Below, piece after piece: positions 35,157 to 45,700 of a DNA stretch of 64,000 nucleotides; position 1 is the stretch's first letter; every line of letters starts with the position of its first letter. The stretch lies in assembly GCA_963728125.1 (NCBI GenBank), contig CAVSIZ010000010.1:186001-250000 (forward strand), written 5' to 3'. This DNA is from CAWDCV01 sp963728125 (GTDB taxonomy: Bacteria; Actinomycetota; Actinomycetes; CAWDCV01). A program made the translations under genes and the position numbers. Below the pieces are notes generated by a model, which saw only the letters and a program-made list of their open reading frames with translations, was not told where the DNA came from and did no database searches.

Positions 35157-36185
35157 GTGAGCACAGCGCCGCACGCGGAGCACGCGCTCAGCTTCGAGGA
35201 TCTCGCCCATACCACCGCCCGGATCCAGGCCGCGGTGGAGACCGTCATCGAGGGCAAACCGGAGGTCGTCCGGCTCGCCGTCACCGTGCTGCTCGCCGAG
35301 GGGCACCTGCTCATCGAGGATGTGCCCGGTGTCGGCAAGACGATGCTGGCCAAGGCGCTCGCGCGGTCCGTGGACTGCTCCGTACGCCGGGTGCAGTTCA
35401 CCCCCGACCTGCTGCCGAGCGACATCACCGGCGTGAGTGTCTACAACCAGGAGCGGCGCGACTTCGAGTTCAAGCCCGGCGCCGTCTTCGCCAACTTCGT
35501 CGTCGGCGACGAGATCAACCGCGCCTCCCCCAAGACGCAGTCGGCGCTGCTCGAGTGCATGGAGGAGCGGCAGGTCACCGTCGACGCGCACACGTACGAG
35601 CTGGATCCGCCGTTCATGGTTGTCGCGACCCAGAACCCGATCGAGATGGAAGGCACTTACCCGCTGCCCGAGGCGCAGCGCGACCGCTTCATGGCTCGGG
35701 TCTCGATGGGTTACCCCAGCGTCGAGGCTGAGCTCGCCGTCCTCGACTCCCACGCCTCCGCGTCTCCGTTGGATGAGCTCGAGCCCGTCGCGGATGCGCG
35801 CGAGGTGGCCAAGCTCATCGAGGTCGTCCGTCGCGTGCACGTTTCTGACGAGGTACGCCGCTACGCGGTCGCGGTCGTCGGAGCCACCAGGCAATCCCCC
35901 GACCTGCGACTCGGCGGCTCGCCCCGGGCAACGTTGCATCTCGTGCGTGCCGCGCGCGCCGAGGCAGCACTCGACGACCGTGACTTCGTCCTGCCCGATG
36001 ACATCCAGCGGCTGGCCATCCCCGTGCTGGCACATCGGCTCCTGCCCACGGCAGAGGCACAGATCGGCCGCCGCACAACGGAGCAGGCCGTGCAGGAGAT
36101 CCTCAATCGCGTCCCGGTCCCGGCGAGCCTGCGCCGCCGAGACGGATCGGCCGGCACGCCTCGCGAACCGCGGTCGGCCCTGTAG
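35157..36185 (+). CDS. MoxR-family AAA+ ATPase
   Basis: 342-residue AAA+ chaperone-like ATPase. Walker A is GVGKTMLAKAL, Walker B region is FANFVVGDEINRASPKTQSA, followed by the MoxR signature LLECMEERQVTVD and sensor 1 VVATQNPIEMEGTYPLPEAQ. GTG 35157 has AAGGAGG 4 nt upstream and gives the usual N-terminus (FEDLAHTTARIQAAVE). It is followed directly by DUF58 and transglutaminase genes, the standard MoxR gene trio, which is thought to assemble or activate envelope proteins. Confidence 0.95.
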   Translation: MSTAPHAEHALSFEDLAHTTARIQAAVETVIEGKPEVVRLAVTVLLAEGHLLIEDVPGVGKTMLAKALARSVDCSVRRVQFTPDLLPSDITGVSVYNQERRDFEFKPGAVFANFVVGDEINRASPKTQSALLECMEERQVTVDAHTYELDPPFMVVATQNPIEMEGTYPLPEAQRDRFMARVSMGYPSVEAELAVLDSHASASPLDELEPVADAREVAKLIEVVRRVHVSDEVRRYAVAVVGATRQSPDLRLGGSPRATLHLVRAARAEAALDDRDFVLPDDIQRLAIPVLAHRLLPTAEAQIGRRTTEQAVQEILNRVPVPASLRRRDGSAGTPREPRSAL

Positions 36186-37490
36186 GTGCGAGCCGCCCTG
36201 TCCGGTCTGTCCACCCGCGGTCGCTCGTTCCTCGCCGCGGGCCTGTCAGCCGCGCTCTGCTCGGTGCTGCTCGGCCAGCGCGACATCCTGCGCATTGGCG
36301 TGCTCCTGTGCGTACTTCCGCTCATCAGCGCCGCCGTCGTAGCCCGCACCCGCTACCGGTTGGCATGCACGCGCACGGTGGTGCCCGGCCGCGTCCCCGC
36401 TGGCCAAGAGGCCAGCGTCATCGTCGCGCTCGAGAACGTGTCGCGACTGCCGAGCGGCTTGATGCTCGTCGAAGACACGGTGCCGTACGTGCTCGGCAAC
36501 CGGCCGCGCTTCGTGCTCGACCGAGTCGAGCCGCGAGGGCGCCGCGAGCTGACCTACACCGTCCGCTCCGACCTGCGCGGTCGGTTCTCGATCGGACCGC
36601 TGTCAATCCGCCTCACCGATCCGTTCGGCATGTGCGAGCTCACCCGATCCTTCACCTCACGCGACGCCCTGATCGTCACGCCGGTCGTCGAGCCGCTGCC
36701 CATCGTTCATCTGGGCGGCGAGTGGGCGGGCAGTGGCGAGAGCCGGGCGCGGTCGGTGTCCGCGGCCGGTGAGGACGACGTGGCGACCCGGGAGTACCGC
36801 CACGGAGACGACCTGCGCCGCGTGCACTGGCGTTCCACTGCGAAGCAGGGCGAGCTGATGGTCCGCCGCGAAGAGCAGCCCTGGCAGAGCAGGTGCACGC
36901 TGCTGCTCGACACCCGCTCGATCGCCCATCGCGGCGAGGGGATGGCGTCGTCGTTCGAATGGGCGGTGTCCGCGGCCGCGTCCATCGGCGTCCACCTGTC
37001 CCGTCGCGGTTACGCGGTACGGCTCGTCCTCGACACCGGCGCCACCATCGCCAGCGCGTCGCACGACCCCGGATTCGGCATCGGACAATTCGAGGGGGCC
37101 CTCCTCGACGCGCTCGCCGTCGTTCAGCCGTCGGGCGTCGACACGATGCGCACCGCCGCGGAGTCGTTGCGACGCGGCGGTGGCGACGGACTCGTTGTCG
37201 CGGTGCTCGGCACCCTGCAGACCGACGAGGCCCAGAACCTGACCCGAGTGCGTCATGGAACGACGTCAGCCGTGTGCGTCCTGCTCGATGCCGCGACCTG
37301 GTCGCATGGCGGAGCGCGGTCTCGCCGCAGCGACCCGACGGTGTTCGCCGGCTCGTCCGCCCTGCTTCGGCGCAGCGGGTGGCGCGTCCTCGAGGCTGCC
37401 TCCGGCGACACGATGGCGCAGCTGTGGCCGCAAGCGGATCGCAGCCTCAGCAGCGTCGACCTGCCGCTCCGCGTGGGACGTTCCGCATGA
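36186..37490 (+). CDS. DUF58 domain-containing protein
   Basis: 434 residues. Two hydrophobic segments at the N-terminus (about 12-52), a beta-rich region (GRFSIGPLSIRLTDPFGM), then the DUF58 motif REYRHGDDLRRVHWRSTAKQ and a von Willebrand A-like fold (CTLLLDTRS). The GTG start is immediately after the moxR stop. Partner of MoxR; biochemical role unknown. Confidence 0.92.
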   Translation: MRAALSGLSTRGRSFLAAGLSAALCSVLLGQRDILRIGVLLCVLPLISAAVVARTRYRLACTRTVVPGRVPAGQEASVIVALENVSRLPSGLMLVEDTVPYVLGNRPRFVLDRVEPRGRRELTYTVRSDLRGRFSIGPLSIRLTDPFGMCELTRSFTSRDALIVTPVVEPLPIVHLGGEWAGSGESRARSVSAAGEDDVATREYRHGDDLRRVHWRSTAKQGELMVRREEQPWQSRCTLLLDTRSIAHRGEGMASSFEWAVSAAASIGVHLSRRGYAVRLVLDTGATIASASHDPGFGIGQFEGALLDALAVVQPSGVDTMRTAAESLRRGGGDGLVVAVLGTLQTDEAQNLTRVRHGTTSAVCVLLDAATWSHGGARSRRSDPTVFAGSSALLRRSGWRVLEAASGDTMAQLWPQADRSLSSVDLPLRVGRSA

Positions 37491-39865
37491 GTGGGCAACG
37501 CCGGCTCACCGTGGTGGCAGCACTCGCCACCACGCTCACGTCGCTGGTCTTCTCGATCGTCTTCGAGTACGGCGGCTGGCTGACGCCCATTCTCGGCGCC
37601 ATCGCGGTGACCGCAGCCGCGGGGGGTGCCGCCCGCCACTGGCGGCTGCCGCGGTTCAGCGTGCCGTTCTGGCAGCTGCTCGCGCTGTTCGTCTGGCTGG
37701 TGTTCGTGTTTGCCCGGTCCGAGGCGTTCTGGTGGGTCGTCCCGACGCCGAGCGCCATCAACCGGCTGGCGGATGTGTTCGTGGCCGGCCTCAACGACAT
37801 GAACCGCTACGCCACTCCCGTGGCGCCGTTCCGCGGACTGGTCGCCCTGGCAGTTGGGGGCATCGGGCTCTGCCATATCGCCGTCGACGCGCTGGCGGTG
37901 ACCTGGCGGCGGCCGGCTCTGGCCGGGCTGCCGCTGCTTGCGCTGTACTGCGTGCCCTCCGCGCTCGCCCCCGGCGGCGTCGGTTGGGGATGGTTCGTGC
38001 TCGGTGCAGGCGGCTGGCTGGCGCTGCTGGTTGCGGATGCTCGGCTGCGGTTCACCGCCTGGGGACGCCCGCTCGGGTACGGGCGCGGCGATCGGGCGAG
38101 CGAACGCGAGTACGCCGGCGAGATCGAGACCACCCCGTTGAGCGCCCTCGGCCGCCGAATCGGCGCGGCCTCGCTCGGCGTTGCGGTGATCGTCCCCCTC
38201 GTCATCCCGGGCCTCGACGAGAGCGTGTTCGGGCGTGGGGGTGCCGGTGACGGCGAGGGCGACGGATCAGCCAGCGTCACCGTGCAGAACCCGATGGTTG
38301 ACCTCCGGCGCGACTTGACCCGCCCGCAGAACCGCACGGTCATCCGGTACACCACCGACGACCCGCAGCCGGACTACCTGCGTCTGGTCACGCTCGACAC
38401 CTTCGACGGCATCGCGTGGGAGCGCGCGACCTTCGACACTCCGCGCGCCAACCGGGTCACTGGCCAGGAACTGCCGCTGCCGACCGGCTTGAGCGAGCGC
38501 GTTGCCCGTGAGCGGCGCACGACGCAGCTGCGGGTGTTCGACCAGGCCGACTCGTGGCTGCCGATGCCCTACCCGCCGGAGCGAGTGCGCATCGACGGTG
38601 GCGACTGGCGTTTCGACCTCGAGTCGCTCAACGTCGTTGCCCAGGACGGATCGACGATCCGCAATGCTGAGTACGAGGTCGTGAGCCTCGACCTGCAGCC
38701 CACGTCGGCGCAGCTGCGCTCCGCGCCTGCGGCCGACGAAGAGTACGACCGGTATCTCGAGCTGCCGCCCGGCCTGCCCGACCAGGTGGTGAGCGAGGCG
38801 CGCGAGGTCGTCGCGGATGCGACCACGCCGTACGACCGGGCGCTTGCCCTCCAGGACTGGTTCCGCGACACCAGCATCTGGACGTACTCCACCGACGTCG
38901 AGGAGGGCAACGGCAACAGCGCTCTGGAAGATTTCCTGGCCGACCGCACTGGCTACTGCGAGCAGTTCGCGGCCACGATGGCGGTGATGGCCCGCTCGAT
39001 CGGGATCCCCGCCCGGGTGAACGTCGGCTTCACGCCGGGCACGCGCGATGGTGACGAGTGGACCGTGGACCTGCACGACGCCCATGCGTGGCCGGAGCTG
39101 TACTTTCCGACCGTCGGCTGGGTGCGCTTCGAGCCCACCCCGCTGTCGGACGGGCGTGGGATCGACCCGGAGTACGCCGGGCCTGCCGCGAACCGCGTCG
39201 ACCCAACGGACCCGGCAGCGGCGCAACCGGCACCGAGCACCTCGGCCACGCCTGGCGGCGAGCTCGCGGACAACGATGCACGTCTCGAGGGAGACGATCA
39301 GCTGGCCGGCGGTGCCGCGGCGAACACCGGACCACCGCGCTGGCCATTCGTCGTGGCGCTCATCGTCGCCGTTCTCGCCGTGACACCGCGGTTGACGCGG
39401 TCGGTGGTACGCCGTCGCCGTTTCGCCGACCTCGAGGATCCGCGGGCTCGGGCAGAGGCGGCCTGGAGCGAGGTCCGCGACAGCGTCCGCGACCTGGGCT
39501 ACGAGTGGTCGAGCAGTGAGACGCCTCGACAAGCCGCGACCCGGCTCAGCGAGGAGGCGTTCCTCGAGCAGCCTCCGCGCGAGGCGTTCACCGCACTAGC
39601 CCGCGTCGTCGAACGCGCGCGATACGCCCGCGATCCGGGCACCGTCGACGACCTGAGCGTCGAGGTCGACGTAGTCCGCACGGGGCTGGGCGCGCCACTG
39701 TCGCGCTGGCGGCGCTGGCGTGCGCTCTGGCTGCCGGCGTCGACAGGCGACGTCCTCCAGGCCTCGGCAGATCGCGTCGTCGACGCGCTGGACTGGGTCG
39801 ACGAAGCGGTGGCGCGGATGCGGCAGCGCCTCACCCCGCGCCGCTGGCGTCGCGTTCCCGGCTAG
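37487..39865 (+). CDS. Transglutaminase-like membrane protein (DUF3488/TgpA type)
   Basis: 792 residues. Five or six N-terminal membrane segments (about 8-230, DUF3488-like), a transglutaminase core with Cys at about 491 (TGYCEQFAATMAVMARSIG) and His at about 532 (LHDAHAWPELYF) followed by GWVRFEPTP, then another membrane segment (about 625-645) and a C-terminal DUF4129-like cytoplasmic domain. ATG 37487 overlaps the DUF58 stop as ATGA. Likely extracytoplasmic protease or crosslinker working with MoxR; this is inference. Confidence 0.93.
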   Translation: MSGQRRLTVVAALATTLTSLVFSIVFEYGGWLTPILGAIAVTAAAGGAARHWRLPRFSVPFWQLLALFVWLVFVFARSEAFWWVVPTPSAINRLADVFVAGLNDMNRYATPVAPFRGLVALAVGGIGLCHIAVDALAVTWRRPALAGLPLLALYCVPSALAPGGVGWGWFVLGAGGWLALLVADARLRFTAWGRPLGYGRGDRASEREYAGEIETTPLSALGRRIGAASLGVAVIVPLVIPGLDESVFGRGGAGDGEGDGSASVTVQNPMVDLRRDLTRPQNRTVIRYTTDDPQPDYLRLVTLDTFDGIAWERATFDTPRANRVTGQELPLPTGLSERVARERRTTQLRVFDQADSWLPMPYPPERVRIDGGDWRFDLESLNVVAQDGSTIRNAEYEVVSLDLQPTSAQLRSAPAADEEYDRYLELPPGLPDQVVSEAREVVADATTPYDRALALQDWFRDTSIWTYSTDVEEGNGNSALEDFLADRTGYCEQFAATMAVMARSIGIPARVNVGFTPGTRDGDEWTVDLHDAHAWPELYFPTVGWVRFEPTPLSDGRGIDPEYAGPAANRVDPTDPAAAQPAPSTSATPGGELADNDARLEGDDQLAGGAAANTGPPRWPFVVALIVAVLAVTPRLTRSVVRRRRFADLEDPRARAEAAWSEVRDSVRDLGYEWSSSETPRQAATRLSEEAFLEQPPREAFTALARVVERARYARDPGTVDDLSVEVDVVRTGLGAPLSRWRRWRALWLPASTGDVLQASADRVVDALDWVDEAVARMRQRLTPRRWRRVPG

Positions 39866-39887
39866 CCGCGCTCCACCTCGCACGGCT

Positions 39888-39933
39888 GTTCCACGACGAT
39901 CTACACGACCGGTCGTGTAGATCGTCGTGGAAC
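39888..39933. repeat. Perfect 46-bp palindrome between convergent genes
   Basis: The 23-bp arms are perfectly complementary with no loop: left arm 39888-39910 and right arm 39911-39933, centred on CGACC/GGTCG. The outer part of each arm contains CACGACGATC/GATCGTCGTG, the motif of the repeats at 2400-2537. A diverged partial copy (CACGGCGATCTACACGG) follows at 39964-39980, and a 12-bp tandem duplication at 39979-40002 runs into the end of the DUF3040 gene. It lies between the ends of the transglutaminase and DUF3040 genes and could terminate both, but lacks a U-tract. Confidence 0.9.
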
Positions 39934-39994
39934 TCCGGCGGTGGGACATCGTGCAGATCTTTCACGGCGATCTACACGGCAGTTACTGGCGCAG

Positions 39995-40420
39995 TTACTG
40001 GCCGTTCTGCTCGCGCCGACGGCGCCAGCGCTCCTCGATGCGCTCCATCATCCGGCCCCGCGACTTGGGGCGACGGCCACCCTTCTTGCCGCGCCCGGTG
40101 GGCGTGCCCTGAGGGGCGGCAGCGGCGCCCTCGGCGTTGCCGCCGCCGGACGGAATCTGCCGCCAGCTGGTCACGGCAAACACCAGCGATCCGAACATCA
40201 GGAGGAAGCCCACGACGCTGATGGCTACCTGCGGGAGCACCACACCGACGAGCAGCAGCACCAGGCCGACGATCAATCCCATGACCCCGATGGCCACCCG
40301 GCGCCGGTGGTGACGACGGGGATCGGCGCCGCGCAGCGTCGACGCCAGCTTGGGATCCTCGGCGTACAGTGCCCGCTCCATCTGCTCGAGCAATCGCTGC
40401 TCGTGCTCGGAGAGCGGCAC
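39995..40420 (-). CDS. DUF3040 domain-containing membrane protein
   Basis: 141 residues. PLSEHEQRLLEQMERALYAEDPKLASTL is the hallmark DUF3040 N-terminus, followed by two hydrophobic segments (about 42-62, 66-86) and a basic tail ending RRRREQNGQ. GTG 40420 has GGGAGGA 4 nt upstream. The gene is common next to dcw clusters in actinobacteria and its function is unknown. Confidence 0.92.
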   Translation of the reverse strand: MPLSEHEQRLLEQMERALYAEDPKLASTLRGADPRRHHRRRVAIGVMGLIVGLVLLLVGVVLPQVAISVVGFLLMFGSLVFAVTSWRQIPSGGGNAEGAAAAPQGTPTGRGKKGGRRPKSRGRMMERIEERWRRRREQNGQ

Positions 40421-40568
40421 CTCGTCCTCCCAGGGGTGGTCGCGGACGCTGCGACCGGTTGTAGCGTCTCAGGATAGGTCGCGAACCGCGTGCACGAAAC
40501 CCAGCCCGCAGAGTCTGCTGAGCGTCGTGCCAGCGGGGTTATAGGGAGCATTCCCGACCCTCGAACGG

Positions 40569-41840
40569 CTAAGCGCCCCCGTTCGTTCCGTTCTCACGGT
40601 CACCGGAGCCTCCCCGGTCGGGATCGACCAGCGAGGCGGGGCGGACCACGCCGCGCCCGAAACGTCTGACGGCTCTGTCGGCCGCGCGCTCGGCGTCGCG
40701 GCGACCATGGTCACGCTCCCCGAGCTGCAACTGCCGTGGCTGCCGCTGCGCGTCGACGAGGCCTTCGACACGCACACCGACCAAGCGGATCCGGGCCCGA
40801 TCCAACCCCAGCGCGTCGTACAGCGAGCACGCCGTCAGGTAGATCTCGCGCCCGACGTCGGTGGTCTCGCGCAGCGTCCGCGCCCGGGTGATCGTGGTGA
40901 AGTCGGCGAAGCGGACCTTGATGCTGACGGTGCGTCCCTGCAGCGCTGCGGCGCGCAGCCGGACCGCCGTACGTTCGGCCAATCGCAGCAGCTCGCGGCG
41001 GACGACCTCCGGATCGTCGACGTCGCGGGCGAATGTTTCCTCCGCTCCGATGCTGCGATCCGGCTCGTGCGGGACGACCTCGCGATCGTCGCGTCCCCAG
41101 GACAGCGCGTGCAGGTGACCACCACTTCCCGGTCCCAAGGCGCGCTGCAGCGTTGCCAGTGGGGTGTTGGCGACGTCGCCCACGGTTCGCAGCCCGAGGC
41201 GGGACAGCGACTCCTCGGTGCGCTCCCCCACCCCCCACAGCGCGCTGACCGGCAACGGATGCAGGAACGCCACCACGTCGTCGCGCGGCACCACCAGCAG
41301 ACCGTCGGGCTTGCAGCGGGTCGACGCGAGCTTGGCCACGAACTTCGTGCTCGCCACCCCGACCGAGCAGGTGATGCCCTGCTCGTCAGCGACCCGGGCG
41401 CGGATCAGCTCCCCGATGGCCGCCGGCCGACCCAGCCGACGACGCGCCCCCGCGACGTCGAGGAACGCCTCATCGAGCGCCAGCGGTTCGACCAGAGGGG
41501 TGATCGACCGGAAGATCTCCATGACCCCCGACGACACCTCGACGTAGGTGTCGTAGTGCGGCGCCAGCACCACCGCGCGCGGGCACAGCCGTCGGGCCCG
41601 GGCCATCGGCATCGCCGAGTGGACGCCGAACCGGCGCGCCTCATACGTCGCCGACAGCACCACCCCGCGGGATCCGCCGCCACCGACGATCACCGGCTGC
41701 CCGCGTAGCTCCGGTCGGGAGCGCAGCTCGACCGAGGCGTAGAACGCGTCCATGTCGACGTGCAGGACCGGACAACCGGTGTCGTCTCCCGGCGGCTGGT
41801 CGGACGGACCCGGCCGCTCCAACTGCTGGCTGCGGCTCAT
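40569..41840 (-). CDS. dinB: DNA polymerase IV (Y-family)
   Basis: 423 residues. Catalytic motifs HVDMDAFYASVELR (Asp29, Asp31) and LALDEAFLDV (Asp123, Glu124) are intact, with the SVGVASTKFVAKLAS finger, the LWGVGERTEESLSRLG helix-hairpin-helix and a little-finger domain. A clamp-binding-like RQLQLGE follows at the C-terminus. Performs translesion synthesis. 36 nt downstream of the methyltransferase gene and probably in the same transcript as dnaE2. Confidence 0.96.
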   Translation of the reverse strand: MSRSQQLERPGPSDQPPGDDTGCPVLHVDMDAFYASVELRSRPELRGQPVIVGGGGSRGVVLSATYEARRFGVHSAMPMARARRLCPRAVVLAPHYDTYVEVSSGVMEIFRSITPLVEPLALDEAFLDVAGARRRLGRPAAIGELIRARVADEQGITCSVGVASTKFVAKLASTRCKPDGLLVVPRDDVVAFLHPLPVSALWGVGERTEESLSRLGLRTVGDVANTPLATLQRALGPGSGGHLHALSWGRDDREVVPHEPDRSIGAEETFARDVDDPEVVRRELLRLAERTAVRLRAAALQGRTVSIKVRFADFTTITRARTLRETTDVGREIYLTACSLYDALGLDRARIRLVGVRVEGLVDAQRQPRQLQLGERDHGRRDAERAADRAVRRFGRGVVRPASLVDPDRGGSGDRENGTNGGA

Positions 41841-41876
41841 CGGGCAGCTTCCGGCGCAGGCATGAGCGGTGGACCC

Positions 41877-42653
41877 TCAGGAGCGGGACGCGAGCACGTG
41901 CAGCTGAGTCGCAACATCGCGAAACGCCGGCTGCTCCGCCGCGGCAGCTTCCAGTTCGCGCAACGCCGCGAGGGCGCCGGGTTCGCTGTCGACCACCGCC
42001 CCGGGAACGAGATCGGCGAAGATCCGTACGCCGTGCACGGCGTCGATGCGCAGGCCGCCGCGCTCGAGCAGTGCAACAACCTCGGCGTAGTCGAAGCGTC
42101 GAGGTACCGGATCGCCGGCGCCCCAGCGTCCGTCCGGATCGGCGAGCGCATGGTGGGCCTCGGCGACATGCCCGGCCACAGCCCGGGCGAGCACGACCGC
42201 ATTGCGGTTGGCGACGAGCACGCTGGCCGCACCGCCAGGTCGCAGGCATCCGGCGATGGCGGCCACCGCTGCGGGCACGTCGTCGACGACCTCGAGCACG
42301 CTGTGGCACAGCACCACGTCAAAGCTGTCCGGGTCGACCAGGCCGACGAGTTCCCCGGCATCGCCCTGGACGCCGCGGATTCGGTCGGTGACACCCGCCT
42401 CCGCGGCCCGACGCTCCAGGGCGGCCAGCGAGTCCGGCGAGGGATCGACGACCAGGACCCGGTGACCCAGCTCGGCAACCGGTACCGCGAATCCCCCGGT
42501 GCCGCCGCCGGCGTCGAGCACATCGAGGACTCCGGCTGCCGATCCGCCTCCGACACCCTGAGGGCGCGCGGCGAGCCGGCCCAGCGTGGCTTCGAGGACG
42601 TCCCACACGACGGCGGTACGGACCGAGCTGCGCGCGCGCAGGCGGTCGGGCAC
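41877..42653 (-). CDS. SAM-dependent methyltransferase
   Basis: 258 residues. Motif I is VLDAGGGTGGFAVPVAELG, acidic motif II is VLVVDPSPDSL, and SFDVVLCHSVLEVVDD is the motif-IV region. The substrate is unknown. The gene lies between dnaE2 and dinB, with 112 bp to dnaE2 (containing a 7-bp-arm hairpin at 42715-42736 that might terminate some dnaE2 transcripts) and 36 bp to dinB. Confidence 0.9.
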   Translation of the reverse strand: MPDRLRARSSVRTAVVWDVLEATLGRLAARPQGVGGGSAAGVLDVLDAGGGTGGFAVPVAELGHRVLVVDPSPDSLAALERRAAEAGVTDRIRGVQGDAGELVGLVDPDSFDVVLCHSVLEVVDDVPAAVAAIAGCLRPGGAASVLVANRNAVVLARAVAGHVAEAHHALADPDGRWGAGDPVPRRFDYAEVVALLERGGLRIDAVHGVRIFADLVPGAVVDSEPGALAALRELEAAAAEQPAFRDVATQLHVLASRS

Positions 42654-42766
42654 GGGAAGCCTCCCCCGGACGGCGTCGGAGAGGACAACCCTAGGGCGTG
42701 CGCTCGCCCGGAGGGCTGACGATGCGGAGCGTCAGCGGAGCGAGGAGGGCCGACCAATGTCATTGC

Positions 42767-45700
42767 CTACCCGCCCGCGCTACCGGGGCTGGAGTGCCAG
42801 AGCTTGCGGGGAGCGTTCTTGGTGTCCTCACCAGCCGGGCGGATGTCGGAGTACGGCGACTGCTGGAAGCCGGTCGGGTGGACCACGACGCGGCGCTGCC
42901 CCATGCCGCCGGCGGTGGATCCGGTGCCACCCCCGTAGTCGTAGGCGACGCTGGTGCCAGTCGGCGGCCGGCTCATCACCGGGCGGGACGACCAGCTCTG
43001 CGCGGAGCCGGCGATTGCCGCCTCGGTGAGGTCAGCGGGGGCTGCCATCAGCTGCTCGACGGCGGCGAGCCCGCTGGTCTCCCAGGCGTCGTGCAGCGCC
43101 GGCAGCTCCCAGCATCCGGTGGCGCGCAGGGACACTCCCCGCGGACCCGTCCGGCGCAGCTCGCCGCGGACGACGAGGAGCCAGGAGTGGAAGAGCGTGG
43201 TGGCGTACGGACCCTGCGCGTCCTCGAAGAACGTCGCGTCGACCGGACCCGTCGCATCGTCGAGGGTGAGGAAGATGACCCGTCTGCCGGAGCGGATGGG
43301 AGGTGTCTGGGTCGCCACCTTGACCCCGGCAACGAAGAGCTCGGCCTTGCTGCGGCACCGCAGCAGGTCCTTGGCGCGGGTGACTCCGAGTGCGTCGAGA
43401 AACGGGACGTAGAAGTCGACGACGTGGCGGCTCACGTCGAGCCCGAGCACGTCGAGCTCGGCGCGTACCCGCTCGGTGCCCGTCATGTCGGGCAACCCGC
43501 TCTCCCGGGTGGTGTTGGGCGCATCGTCGAGGTCGAGCGCGAGCTGCACGGGAATGTCCGCCACCGCCACGACCGGAAGTGACGCCTGGGACTGCCGCGC
43601 AGCGAGGGTGCGGATGTCAGCAGCGGGACTCTGCAGGGTGTCGGTCGGCAGTGCCACCCGGCGCCGCGGGGAACCGCGCGCCGCCCGCGTCCACGCGTCG
43701 AGCTCGACGACCTGCAGCAGCAGGTCGCGACGGCTGACCTGCCCTCGACGGCGGACAGGTACTGGGGAGCCGATGCCGTAGAGGGAGTCGAAAGCGCCGG
43801 CGAGGACGAGACGCTCGACGACGGGCCGCGAGACCCCGGTGCGATGCCAGAAGTCGGACAGCGACGCGTACGGCCGCCCGGCAACGACGCGAGCAATCTC
43901 GGCGTCGCTGATGCCTTTGACGTCAGCGAGCCCGAGCCGGATGCCGTACGCGCGCGCATCGGGCAGGCCAGGCTCGGGTGGGTGGCGCGGCGGCTCCCCG
44001 AGGATCTCCGGCGGCGGCTCGTCGAGCACCCCCACCTTCTCCACCCGGTAGTCGACCTCGGAGCGGTTGACGTCGAGCGACAGCACCGCGATGCCGAACT
44101 GCCTGGCGTCGTCGAGGATCAGACGCTTGGGGTACATCCCCGGGTCATGAGTGAGGACGCCGGCGAGGAACGCCGCCGGATGGTGTGCTTTGAGCCAGGC
44201 GGACTGGTACGTCGGCACGGCGAAGGCCGCGGCGTGCGCCTTGCAGAAGCCGAACGACCCGAACGCGCGCAGCACCTCCCACACCGCGTCGACCGTGGGA
44301 CGGTCGTACCCGCGATCCAGGGCGATCGGGTAGAGCCAGGCGCGCACCTGGACCTGCCCGTCGGTGCTGCCGAGGAACCGGCGCGCCTCGTCGGCTTCGG
44401 CGAGCGAGCATCCGGTGAGCGTCGTGATCAGCTGCAGGACCTGCTCGTGGAACACGACGACGCCGCCGGTCTCCTCGAGGACCGGAACGAGCGACGGGTG
44501 CAGGTAGGACGGCTGAGCCCAGCCCTGCCGGGTCTCGAGGAACGGGGTGACCATGTCGCTCTTGACCGGCCCCGGCCGGAACAGCGAAATGTCGATGATG
44601 AGGTCCTCGAACGTCTCCGGGCCGAATTTCCCGATCAGTTCCCGCTGTCCCGGCGATTCGATCTGAAAGCAGCCGAGCGTCTTCGTCGACTGGATCAGCC
44701 GAAACGTCGCCGGATCGTCGAGCGGCACCGCGTCCAGGTCGATGCGGTCGCCCCCGTCGACCCGGGCCACCTCCTCGATCGCGTGTGTCATCGCCGACTG
44801 CATGCGGATCCCCAGCACGTCCAGCTTGAGTAGCCCGAGATCCTCGACGTCGTCCTTGTCGAACTGGCTCATCGGGAACCCCAGCCAGCTCGCCTCGACC
44901 GGGGTGCGGTCCAGCAGCGTCGCATCGGACAGCAGCACGCCGCACGGGTGCAGGGCCACGTGCCGAGGCAGGCCGTCCAACCGCTCGACGAGCCGGAAGA
45001 CCATGTCCAGCCGGCCGTCGCCCAGCTTGCTCGCCCGCAGCTCCGGCAGATCCTGCAGCGCCGCTCTGGCGTCCCGCGCCCGGATGTGCGGGAACGCCTT
45101 GGCCAGGGAATCGATCTCGCTCGGCGGGAGGCCAAGCGCGGCGCCGACGTCGCGGATGGCGTGCCGGACCCGGTAGGTGTCCATCATCGAGACGCAGGTG
45201 CAGCGCTCACCGCCGAAGCGCTCGAGGATGCGCTCGTAGACCTCGGTCCGGCGCGCGGATTCGACGTCGATGTCGATGTCGGGCAGCGCCGCGCGCAACG
45301 GGGAGAGGAAGCGCTCCATGACCAGCCCGTAGCGCAGCGGGTCGACACCGGAGATTCCGAGCAGGTACGTCACCAGGCTGCCGGCGCCGGATCCGCGCGC
45401 GGCAACGCGCACGCCCATCGACTGGATGAGGTCGACAACGTCCCCGACCGTGAGGAAGTAGGAGGGGTAGCCGAGCTGGCGGATCATCCCGAGCTCGTGC
45501 TCGAGGCGCTCGGCGACCTTCGGGGTGCGTGGCATCCCGCGCAGGGACAGTCCGGCCTCGCATCGTTCGCGCAGGACGAGGTCGGCGGGCTTTCCGGAGG
45601 GGTCGAGGATCTCGAGCTCGGGAAAATGGATCGCGCCGATGCCGAGATCGGCCCGCGGATCGACGACGCACTGGTCGGCAATGTGCCGAGTGGAGGCCAG

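Noticed and set aside
42654..42766. Hidden small gene between dnaE2 and the methyltransferase
   Set aside because: Only short frames without ribosome-binding sites; the hairpin at 42715-42736 is the only structure.
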